Source of the DNA: Maritalea sp051251695
GTDB taxonomy: Bacteria; Pseudomonadota; Alphaproteobacteria; Rhizobiales; Devosiaceae
Assembly: GCF_051251695.1 (NCBI RefSeq)
Contig: NZ_JBPOEU010000011.1
Coordinates: 62,001-126,000, forward strand
Length of the DNA stretch: 64,000 nucleotides
Direction of reading: 5' to 3'
Position numbers and translations under genes: made by a program. Numbering within the stretch: the stretch's first letter is position 1; every line of letters starts with the position of its first letter. Under the pieces are notes generated by a model, which made no database searches, was not told the origin of the DNA, and worked only from the letters and a program-made list of their open reading frames with translations. Of this stretch, positions 54,194 through 61,573 are shown piece after piece.

Positions 54194-55789
54194 ATGAGCA
54201 GCATCACACGGCGAGAAATCAACCAAGCGATCAATGCAAACGCAAAGTCGCTTTCCTATAATGACAATGCGCCAAAACTGGCGACACACGCGATCAAGCG
54301 TGATGAGGTTCAGTTTAGCGCCGATGGCGCGTTGGTTGCTGACACCGGCAAGTTTACCGGGCGTTCGGCTCAGGACAAATATATTGTTGATGATGCGCTG
54401 ACCCACGACACGGTGTGGTGGGATAATGCAAATGGCACCTCAACTGAGCAATTTGACGTGCTGCTTAGCGACATGATGGCTGCAACCAAGGATAAAGACC
54501 TGTTCGTACAGCAGCTTTACGCTGGTGCTGATCTCTCCCATCAAATGAATGTTGAGGTTTTCACCGAAAACGCGTGGCACGCTTTGTTCATCCGCAACCT
54601 GCTGATCCGCCCGGCGCTCAACGCACTAGGTGATTTTGATACCAATGTGACCATTGTTCATTTGCCGAGCTTTACAGCTGACCCGGCTCGCCACGGCACC
54701 CGATCTGAAACAGCGATTATGCTCGATTTCAGCCGCAATATGGTTTTGATTTGCGGTACTGCCTATGCAGGTGAGATGAAAAAATCTGTGTTCTCATTGT
54801 TCAATTTCCACGCACCGCAAAATGGCGTGTTGCCGATGCATTGTTCTGCCAATATCGGCAAGGATGGCGACACGGCTCTGTTTTTCGGCCTATCCGGTAC
54901 GGGCAAGACCACTTTGTCGACAGACCCAGACCGTATGTTGATTGGTGACGACGAACATGGCTGGCACAGTGATGGTGTGTTCAACCTTGAGGGTGGCTGC
55001 TACGCGAAAACCATCAAATTGTCACGCAGAGCTGAGCCCGAAATTTTTGGCGCAACTGAACGTTTCGGCACGGTACTGGAAAATGTGGTGCTTGACGATG
55101 AAACACAAAAGCCTGATTTTGACGATAGTTCAAAAACCGAAAACACCCGTGCTGCATATCCTTTGACCGCTTTGGCCAATGTGAGCCGCACCGGGATGGG
55201 CCCAACGCCAAAATCTGTCATTCTTTTGACTGCTGACGCGTTTGGTGTTTTGCCCCCAATTGCACGGCTAACACCTGATCAGGCCATTTATCACTTCCTA
55301 TCGGGCTACACCGCGAAAGTGGCAGGCACCGAGCGTGGCATTACGGAACCACAAGCAACGTTTTCGGCCTGTTTTGGCGCACCGTTTATGTCGCTTCACC
55401 CAAGTGTTTATGGCAAAATGTTGAAAAAGCAGCTTGGGGACAGTTTAGCAGAATGCTGGTTGCTCAATACGGGCTGGACCGGTGGACCATATGGCGTTGG
55501 CGAACGTATTTCGATCAAAGATACACGCACGCTACTTTCCAGCGCATTGTCTGGCGAGTTGGTGAACACACCGATGCGCATGGACCCGATTTTTGGTTTT
55601 GAAGTACCAACTGCAGTGGACGGCATTCAAGCCAACCTGTTGGAGCCACGCACGACTTGGCAAGATGGCGCTGCATATGACGAACAGGCGGCTAAACTTG
55701 TTGCGCTGTTTGAAGAAAACTTTGTCAAATTCGGTGCAAGCGCTGAAGAGTTGGCCCAGGCTGGACCAAGCATGAGCAACGCTGCTTAA
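54194..55789 (+). CDS. pckA: phosphoenolpyruvate carboxykinase (ATP)
   Basis: This gluconeogenic enzyme converts oxaloacetate and ATP to PEP. Its 531 residues include FFGLSGTGKTTLSTDP (Walker A), LIGDDEHGWHSDGVFN (metal site), and GPTPKSVILLTADAFG. The start at 54194 follows AGGA; the frame extends to a GTG at 54122, but that part looks non-conserved. It is divergent from chvI, and the pairing of pckA with chvI-chvG-hprK is conserved. A palindrome upstream may be its operator. Confidence 0.97.
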   Translation: MSSITRREINQAINANAKSLSYNDNAPKLATHAIKRDEVQFSADGALVADTGKFTGRSAQDKYIVDDALTHDTVWWDNANGTSTEQFDVLLSDMMAATKDKDLFVQQLYAGADLSHQMNVEVFTENAWHALFIRNLLIRPALNALGDFDTNVTIVHLPSFTADPARHGTRSETAIMLDFSRNMVLICGTAYAGEMKKSVFSLFNFHAPQNGVLPMHCSANIGKDGDTALFFGLSGTGKTTLSTDPDRMLIGDDEHGWHSDGVFNLEGGCYAKTIKLSRRAEPEIFGATERFGTVLENVVLDDETQKPDFDDSSKTENTRAAYPLTALANVSRTGMGPTPKSVILLTADAFGVLPPIARLTPDQAIYHFLSGYTAKVAGTERGITEPQATFSACFGAPFMSLHPSVYGKMLKKQLGDSLAECWLLNTGWTGGPYGVGERISIKDTRTLLSSALSGELVNTPMRMDPIFGFEVPTAVDGIQANLLEPRTTWQDGAAYDEQAAKLVALFEENFVKFGASAEELAQAGPSMSNAA

Positions 55790-55890
55790 GGTCAATTTAC
55801 GTTACTTATCTAGAGCTTGGGGGCACGCCCCCGGCTCACCCCGCCCCGCCGCTCGACAAACTTTGATCCAGATGCTATTCATCTTGTAGT

Positions 55891-55906
55891 TTAATAGTCT
55901 GTTAAC
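55891..55906 (+). promoter_or_regulatory. CtrA-type binding site upstream of a small membrane protein
   Basis: TTAA (55891-55894), seven bases and TTAAC (55902-55906) match the full CtrA consensus TTAA-N7-TTAAC, and the site continues as TTAACCAT. The next start codon candidate is only 20 bases away, so a repressor role or a different start is possible. Confidence 0.5.
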
Positions 55907-55926
55907 CATGTTTTTGGGGTCTTGCT

Positions 55927-56133
55927 TTGCGTATTTTGATCAATGCCGATTGGGTTTTTGGAATCGGCTGGGCGATTTTCACAGGTACACTTTACGTGCT
56001 GGCTAGCGTATTGGTTTTAAACCAAGTGCTTGATCTTGAATTCATTTTGACAAACTTGGCTCTATGGAGCAGCGCTGGCATTGTGATGGCTGTTGCCCTT
56101 GGTCTTCGCCAACCGAATAGGTTCAAGCAGTAG
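55927..56133 (+). CDS. small membrane protein, function unknown
   Basis: This is a possible 68-residue protein with two hydrophobic helices (about residues 9-30 and 40-60), starting at a TTG after GGGG. I do not recognise a family. A perfect CtrA-type box lies just upstream. The hydrophobic pattern supports a real coding frame, but the non-ATG start makes it uncertain. Confidence 0.45.
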   Translation: MRILINADWVFGIGWAIFTGTLYVLASVLVLNQVLDLEFILTNLALWSSAGIVMAVALGLRQPNRFKQ

Positions 56134-56162
56134 ACGCAGCACTCTTAAATGCGTCCCGCTAT

Positions 56163-56678
56163 CTATCGGCTTACGCTAAAGAATGTTTCATTTTTATCAG
56201 AAACTTTGATGGTGAATTTTAAACCATGGAGCGTTCTGCTGGCCGATTTTCCTTCGAGCCGAAGTTCGGATGCCTCATAATATATTTCTGTCCACAAGAG
56301 TTGCAATTCATCTCCAGTGAAATCAGGCCCTACTGCCGACGCCATTGAGGCAAATGTATTTAGGACGATTACCGGTAAGATGTCGGGCGGCAGTGCAATC
56401 AAAATACGATCAATGTCAGTGGTTTTGTGATCGCTAAGAGTTGTTATTTCCAGTTTTTGACCGGTGACATAGGTGCAGTTTTGACGTTGGTCATCCTGCG
56501 AATGGCAATTCTGTTCAACGATGGCGATAGGGGTGCCGAAAAAGGCGGTGTTTTGCACCAGATCTGAAATGAATTGGCTCGAGGCGTAACCGATGCGGAT
56601 TGGTTCAGCAAAAACGGGGCTCGTTGAAATGACAAGCAACAAGACGGCATAAAGCGCTGCGATTTTTGAAGTAAACAT
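56163..56678 (-). CDS. exported protein of unknown function
   Basis: The 171-residue protein has a signal peptide (MFTSKIAALYAVLLLVIS, cleavage after VFA) and no recognised domain. Two cysteines (in EQNCHSQ and RQNCTYV) may form a disulfide. The start at 56678 follows AAGGG at five bases; earlier in-frame ATG codons lack this. It converges on the small membrane protein gene and has no operon partner. Confidence 0.7.
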   Translation of the reverse strand: MFTSKIAALYAVLLLVISTSPVFAEPIRIGYASSQFISDLVQNTAFFGTPIAIVEQNCHSQDDQRQNCTYVTGQKLEITTLSDHKTTDIDRILIALPPDILPVIVLNTFASMASAVGPDFTGDELQLLWTEIYYEASELRLEGKSASRTLHGLKFTIKVSDKNETFFSVSR

Positions 56679-56817
56679 GCTTGCCCTTTTCGAATGAACT
56701 GATGGCATAGTGACCATACTTTGAACTAGATCAAGTCTGGATTAAACGCCAGCGCATTCGCATGGGCGAAGTTGAAAAGGGAGTTGCCGCACTTAGCTGA
56801 CGGCATCTACATATATT

Positions 56818-57591
56818 TCACTGGGCATCCTGCCCCATTTTGGTTCGGTAATGATAATCATAAAGTTCGGTTGTGAACCCAAGCTTATGATAAAGCGCCC
56901 GCGCTGCCTCGTTTTGGGCGACAACTTGCAAAGCTGCTTTGGTTGCGCCCAAACTTCTGCATCGTGCAAGAAGGCTAGATAGTAGTTTCGCCGCCCGGCC
57001 TTGGCGGCGGAATTGGGGGGCGGTTTCAACGGATTCTATAATCGCAACGTCTTCAACAACAACCGCATAGGCAATCGCTGCGAGTTCTTGATCTACTTCT
57101 ATATGGGCAAACAGGATCGGATAGCCGATTTCAAGCAACGCTTTGAGAAAGCTTTGACGCCCCTCTCTTGTCCATTGCGCCCGATTGGCGGCAAACTGGA
57201 CCCAGGCTTCGTCGGCGTGGGAGGAGACTTCAACTTGGTTTTGTAACTCAAACCCATCTAGGCTAGATGCAAATAGTGTTTTGGTTTTTGCCTCGGCTGG
57301 GCCAAAGCCCTCTTTGTCCAATAAAGCCTCTGCTTCGCTGATCATATCCGGAACCCGCACAATCAGTTTTTTGTTCAATGCGTTGTAATGCGTCGCCGCT
57401 TCCTCAATCAATGCGGAGGTCATCATCTGGTGAGAACGGGTTGGGTTTACAGAATTATTTCGCCGAGTTGTGGCCCCGGGGGTGTGCCTAAATTCATACC
57501 CATTGAAAGGTTGAATATTTTTAGTGGGCCACGCCAATGCACAAGCCTCTTCGACCTGCCAACATAGATCAAGATTTTGCGGATCATACAT
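56818..57591 (-). CDS. GNAT family N-acetyltransferase
   Basis: The C-terminal half of this 257-residue protein is a GNAT domain. AIIESVETAPQFRRQGRAAKLL carries the acetyl-CoA-binding Q/RxxGxA motif in QFRRQGRA, followed by LQVVAQNEAARALYHKLGF. The N-terminal hundred residues resemble no domain I know. The start is set at the ATG at 57591. The acceptor substrate is unknown. It lies 48 bases downstream of sleB on the same strand. Confidence 0.82.
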   Translation of the reverse strand: MYDPQNLDLCWQVEEACALAWPTKNIQPFNGYEFRHTPGATTRRNNSVNPTRSHQMMTSALIEEAATHYNALNKKLIVRVPDMISEAEALLDKEGFGPAEAKTKTLFASSLDGFELQNQVEVSSHADEAWVQFAANRAQWTREGRQSFLKALLEIGYPILFAHIEVDQELAAIAYAVVVEDVAIIESVETAPQFRRQGRAAKLLSSLLARCRSLGATKAALQVVAQNEAARALYHKLGFTTELYDYHYRTKMGQDAQ

Positions 57592-57639
57592 GCAAAGCAC
57601 TCCCAGAACATCATGCGATGACAGAAGGCTAGCAGTCGA

Positions 57640-58221
57640 TCAGAGCGGTGTATAGAAAATATGCGCGCCAATTTTTTTAACCGGCTGGTAGGCTGATGCC
57701 CATTTCGGCTGCACGCGTGAAGCGTGGTAGAACAATGTCGTTAAGGGCAACAGTTCTACAGACTTTTCCTGTTGGAATTGTTTATAGGCATGGTTGGCGA
57801 TTAGCCCGGCCTTTACCCAACTTATCCGCACGATGCGGTTTCCGATGCCGCCTTTATCCGACTTGCCGTCGCATGCAAATGAGAACTGACAACGATGTGC
57901 TTTATGGGCGTTTTGATAAACAACGCCACATACAGTGTCAGGATATTTATGGTGCTGCACCCGATTGAGAATGACTTGGGCGACGGCCCATTGGCCAGCT
58001 TCTGGCTCGCCACGGGCTTCGTGATAAACCGCCTTTGCAAGGCAGTCTTTTTCCGCTTGAGCGAAAACACGTTTTTCAGCGGTCGGGGTGAATTTGGTTG
58101 CTGCGTAGTTCTCAAGCAATTGTGGTGTGAGAAGGTTGGACTGTTCCTGAGCAGAACACGGTAGTGCGGCAAGGAGCACAAGCGCACACGCCAACCCGAA
58201 TTGCTTAAAGTTAGTTACCAC
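57640..58221 (-). CDS. cell wall hydrolase, SleB family
   Basis: This secreted peptidoglycan hydrolase of the SleB type has an N-terminal signal peptide (about residues 1-25, ending PCSAQ) and a catalytic domain. That domain has KAVYHEARGEPEAGQWAVAQV, with the likely catalytic glutamate, and CQFSFACDG. The start is placed at the GTG at 58221 behind GGGAAA. The GTG at 58263 would fall almost at the predicted transcription start. A CtrA-type box with a matching -10 (TAAAAC, 58274-58279 minus) lies upstream, suggesting cell-cycle control of this hydrolase. Confidence 0.88.
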   Translation of the reverse strand: MVTNFKQFGLACALVLLAALPCSAQEQSNLLTPQLLENYAATKFTPTAEKRVFAQAEKDCLAKAVYHEARGEPEAGQWAVAQVILNRVQHHKYPDTVCGVVYQNAHKAHRCQFSFACDGKSDKGGIGNRIVRISWVKAGLIANHAYKQFQQEKSVELLPLTTLFYHASRVQPKWASAYQPVKKIGAHIFYTPL

Positions 58222-58297
58222 AGCAGTTTCCCAAATTCCCCAACCCGACCGGCTGAGCGTCACATTAGATAAGGTTTTAGCGCGAAGCTAGCCCGTT

Positions 58298-58314
58298 GTT
58301 AAGTCATGGTTAAC
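58298..58314. promoter_or_regulatory. two-way CtrA-type binding site between sleB and MFS gene
   Basis: GTTAAGTCATGGTTAAC fits TTAA-N7-TTAAC on both strands. On the minus strand TTAACA (58297-58302) is followed after 17 bases by TAAAAC, a plausible -35/-10 pair for sleB. The remaining divergent gap (58222-58542) shows no gene. Confidence 0.6.
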
Positions 58315-58542
58315 CACATTTTTTCACATTTCGTTAAATAATTTAGTTTTGTTGGGTTTAAGCGCTTTCAAACCAGCATTTTGTGGCATTTGCGCACCAA
58401 CTCGAGGCCACTCAGGCCGTTTTCGACTTGGCAAAATATAAAATTGGACGTACCAATTTGGAAATTGAGCTTAATTCTGCTTGATCCTTCCCAATTTGCA
58501 CGGGCGTTCCGTAAGCGCATTGCACCAAATAGGCCGACCAGC

Positions 58543-59817
58543 ATGTCTCTTGTTTCACCCAGCCCTCCCTTACGCGAACTGACTTCCCGCCAATGGCAGT
58601 GGATCGGTGCGGGCTTTATGATGACATTCGCGTCGATGGGCGGCCAAACCCTGTTCATCGCGCAGTTCAATTCGGATATTCGGGCCTATTTTGAACTAAG
58701 CCACGGCCAATTTGCTGGCCTTTATACAATCGCCACCATTTTTAGCGCGGTGCTGATCGCGGCGGTTGGGCAAGTTACCGACAAGTTCGGCCCTAGATTA
58801 TTGGCGATGATTTGCACCATCGGGTTGGCATTGATGGCGTTTGGCATGTCGATGGTCAACCATTGGATTTTCCTGTGCCTGATTTTGTTTGGCTTGCGGT
58901 TTTTTGGCCAAGGCATGTTGCCCCATATCGCCCAAACCGCCGTAGCGCGTTGGTTTAACCGCTTTCGCGGACGGGCCTTAGCCTTTTCGCAAATGGGTTA
59001 TACGGCAGGGGAAGCTTTGCTGCCCTTTATCATTACAACTGCATTGATCTCCATGAGTTGGCGCAATGTATGGGCGCTCGGCGCTGGCTTTCTGATCGTG
59101 ATTATGTTGCCGCTGATTTTCTTTTTGTTGCGCGACCCGCCAGACGGCAAACGCGCCAAGGCGCGCGGCGACATCAATCCAGATGCATCTGAAGGTAATG
59201 CACTAACAGGTGGCCAATGGACACGCGGCAAGGTGCTAAAAGACCCGCTATTTTATGCCCTTGTTTTTGGGGCGATGACGCTGCCGGGGCTGATCACGCT
59301 TTACTTTTTCCATCAAGCTCATTTGGTCGACGTTAAAGGCTGGTCTGTCACCACATATACTGCATGGTTCCCCATCATGTCGGTTACCGGCGTAAGTGTT
59401 TCGATTTTAACAGGGTTCTTGGTGGACCGGTTTTCAGCCTATCGATTATTGCCATTTATGTATTTGCCCGTTGGCATCGCTTGTTTGATCATGGCCAATT
59501 TGAACGCTGAATGGGCAATCCCGTTATTTCTATTGGTGTTGGCCATGGGCAGCGGCATGGCACCGGCGGTATTTGGCGCACTTTGGGCTGAAATGTATGG
59601 CACAACACATATCGGCGCGGTGCGCTCACTCGCTATCGCGGTGATGGTCTTTGCCTCAGCGGCGGGCCCGGGGATAGCTGGCGGGTTTATCGATTTGGGT
59701 ATAAATCTTGAAGTGCAAAGCTGGGTTTACGCGGCCTATTGCCTTGCTATTTCAGTTCTGTATTTGGTGTTACAACCAAAACTTGTCGCTCGGTTTAAAA
59801 AGATTACCGCTGGATGA
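58543..59817 (+). CDS. MFS transporter
   Basis: This 424-residue inner-membrane carrier has about twelve helices. The family loop 2-3 motif appears as GQVTDKFGPRLLAM near residue 80, and a related GFLVDRFSAYRLLP lies in the second half. The start is at the ATG at 58543; the frame is open upstream but lacks conservation or a Shine-Dalgarno. It is divergent from sleB across the CtrA-type box. The layout resembles monocarboxylate-type MFS members, but the substrate is unknown. Confidence 0.85.
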   Translation: MSLVSPSPPLRELTSRQWQWIGAGFMMTFASMGGQTLFIAQFNSDIRAYFELSHGQFAGLYTIATIFSAVLIAAVGQVTDKFGPRLLAMICTIGLALMAFGMSMVNHWIFLCLILFGLRFFGQGMLPHIAQTAVARWFNRFRGRALAFSQMGYTAGEALLPFIITTALISMSWRNVWALGAGFLIVIMLPLIFFLLRDPPDGKRAKARGDINPDASEGNALTGGQWTRGKVLKDPLFYALVFGAMTLPGLITLYFFHQAHLVDVKGWSVTTYTAWFPIMSVTGVSVSILTGFLVDRFSAYRLLPFMYLPVGIACLIMANLNAEWAIPLFLLVLAMGSGMAPAVFGALWAEMYGTTHIGAVRSLAIAVMVFASAAGPGIAGGFIDLGINLEVQSWVYAAYCLAISVLYLVLQPKLVARFKKITAG

Positions 59818-59910
59818 TCTTGGCGTTCGGCTCGTAACAAACGTGCGATAAACATTGTCACCATTGTACGGCTAAGCTAAGATTTTGACGTCCACTTGGA
59901 GGGCTTCATT

Positions 59911-60333
59911 TTGGCTTGGTCAATCATTTCAATATCAGCGGAAAATTCGGGCCTGTTGAACAATGTCGCAAGCGATGTGTTCGATTATCCGATTTCGGCG
60001 GCGTATCTTAAAACTTACCTGGCCCAACCTACGCACCAATTAATCGTCGCCGTTGATGAGGGGCAAGTGATTGGTCACATTCGAGCCGTTATTCATTATC
60101 AGCCGGACGAAGCGCACCACCTTTACATCGACAATCTTGGTGTTGAGCCAGAATTCCAACGCCAAGGCGTCGCCAGCGCATTGTTTGACGGGATTTTGGC
60201 GTGGGGTAAATCACAAGGGTGCAAAAGCTATTGGGTGGCAACGGAATGCGACAACGACGAAGGCAACAATTTTTATCGCGCCATCGGCCTTAAGAGCGAG
60301 CAGATGTATTTTTACGAGACAAAAATTCAGTAA
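59911..60333 (+). CDS. GNAT family N-acetyltransferase
   Basis: This single-domain 140-residue GNAT has the acetyl-CoA pyrophosphate motif VEPEFQRQGVASALFDGIL and the C-terminal NFYRAIGLKSEQMYFYE. It resembles short acetyltransferases of the AAC(3)-I outline, which is not enough to call resistance. The TTG at 59911 with GGAGG eight bases upstream is the best start; a TTG at 59896 is an alternative. It converges on a small membrane protein gene. Confidence 0.82.
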   Translation: MAWSIISISAENSGLLNNVASDVFDYPISAAYLKTYLAQPTHQLIVAVDEGQVIGHIRAVIHYQPDEAHHLYIDNLGVEPEFQRQGVASALFDGILAWGKSQGCKSYWVATECDNDEGNNFYRAIGLKSEQMYFYETKIQ

Positions 60334-60340
60334 TCATCGC

Positions 60341-60547
60341 TCAGCGTTTTAGTATTTTAAGGACAACAAAAACCACAAGGGAAATCAGCCCGAACGCCAA
60401 AAAGATGAAGGCCAGTGGCAAGAAGAAGCTTTCTTGAACCACGTTGTTCTCATCCAACCTGCCACCATAAAATATTGCTTCGAGCACAAACGACAAAATG
60501 CCTGCGCAAAATGCGAGGGCGGATGATGCAAGAAAATATTTGGACAT
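60341..60547 (-). CDS. small two-helix membrane protein, DUF3955-like
   Basis: The 68-residue protein has two hydrophobic helices (about residues 5-26 and 43-66) joined by GGRLDENNVVQESFFLPLAF. This resembles the DUF3955 pattern (aspartate-rich loop, then E-x-FF-x-P-x). The ATG at 60547 is in a clear frame. Its function is unknown, and its stop faces the GNAT stop seven bases away. Confidence 0.6.
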   Translation of the reverse strand: MSKYFLASSALAFCAGILSFVLEAIFYGGRLDENNVVQESFFLPLAFIFLAFGLISLVVFVVLKILKR

Positions 60548-60669
60548 GATGGTTCCGGTCCCTCGGTGGAAATCTTTACGCGGTGGCTAAAAGGAAATTG
60601 TGGCGATATTTGTGGGTTCGCTGAATTTGGGAGAACCAAGGCTGCGCCCTATGCACTTTCCTCATCATG

Positions 60670-60739
60670 CTCGGACTTGATCCGAGTATCCATACGAAGT
60701 TTGAGAGGTTTAATGGACCCTCGGGTCGAGCCCTAGGGT
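60670..60739. repeat. pair of palindromic elements in intergenic DNA
   Basis: CTCGGA-CTTGA-TCCGAG (60670-60686) and ACCCTCGGG-TCGAG-CCCTAGGGT (60717-60739, one mismatch) are two hairpins separated by 30 bases, between convergent or terminal gene ends. The CGGACTTGATCCGAG and CGGGTCGAGCCC cores resemble intergenic palindromic repeats common in alphaproteobacteria. Copy number cannot be judged from one window. Confidence 0.65.
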
Positions 60740-60808
60740 GACGAAGGATAGAGACGTCAATTCCTTCAAACGGTATCGAATAACGGTCATACTGGATATG
60801 AAAATCAC

Positions 60809-61528
60809 CTACTTTATGGCCTGCAAATCAGCAATGACTTGTTCCATCATCAAGTCCAGCGTTATGTTTTCAGTTCGCCTCATTTTTGCTAGCGATTTGA
60901 AAAAGGAACCTAGAATTTTTCTTCTGCTTTCGGTGTCATTGCCTGGAAAGTAGTAACTTTCGCGATTATCGAATATCTTGTCGAGTATGGACTTCGTACA
61001 AAAGACAAAAACTAAGTCATTTGATGGCCGATAGGGCGTGCCAACAATATCTCTATCCCAATACAGAACGTCAAGTTCTACGCCAACAACCAACCCGTCA
61101 GGGAAAAATCCCCCACAAGAACGTTGAATGCTCACTGCCTCTCCTAGTACGCTTGCGGAACGAAAATTTAGTACAAAGTCCGCAGTTGCTTTGTCCGCAG
61201 TAAAATCAAAACTCGTATCGATGGAACTCAAAGCTAACTCACTGGAAAGCTGCGTTTTGATATATTCTGCCCGCCCAGCTGAAAACTTCACTCCGTTGCT
61301 CACAATCGCGAAGCGGTACTTTTTCTTATATCGAGGGAGCTGAATCGAGGCACAATTCAAAGAACAGCGCGACTCGACAATTGCAGACCTAAGTAAATAC
61401 GCAATTTCAAAAAAAGGGCTATTGCTCTTAGCGAGTCCGGATAGGGAATTGCTTTTGGCAAATGTACTGAAGCTGCAAAAGAGTATTATTGCAGCGAGTA
61501 AGGATAAGCAGCGACTTCCCTTCAACAT
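60809..61528 (-). CDS. secreted protein of unknown function
   Basis: The 239-residue protein starts with a signal peptide (MLKGSRCLSLLAAIILFCSF, cleavage after TFA) behind a near-perfect AGGAGG. The mature part has four cysteines (a CSLNC pair near residue 56, one in QRSCGGFF and one in FVFCTKS) and a mixed alpha/beta look, but no motif I recognise. Codon use seems more AT-rich than in neighbouring housekeeping genes. It lies alone between palindromic repeats and polA, so it may be an accessory gene. Confidence 0.72.
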   Translation of the reverse strand: MLKGSRCLSLLAAIILFCSFSTFAKSNSLSGLAKSNSPFFEIAYLLRSAIVESRCSLNCASIQLPRYKKKYRFAIVSNGVKFSAGRAEYIKTQLSSELALSSIDTSFDFTADKATADFVLNFRSASVLGEAVSIQRSCGGFFPDGLVVGVELDVLYWDRDIVGTPYRPSNDLVFVFCTKSILDKIFDNRESYYFPGNDTESRRKILGSFFKSLAKMRRTENITLDLMMEQVIADLQAIK

Positions 61529-61573
61529 GTTTACCTCCTATTGAAAACCTAAACCTAAGTTCCCTAACCCTCG

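Noticed and set aside
55819..55832. GGGGG-CACG-CCCCC hairpin after pckA as a terminator
   Set aside because: No T tract follows on either strand; it may be a terminator remnant or a repeat piece.
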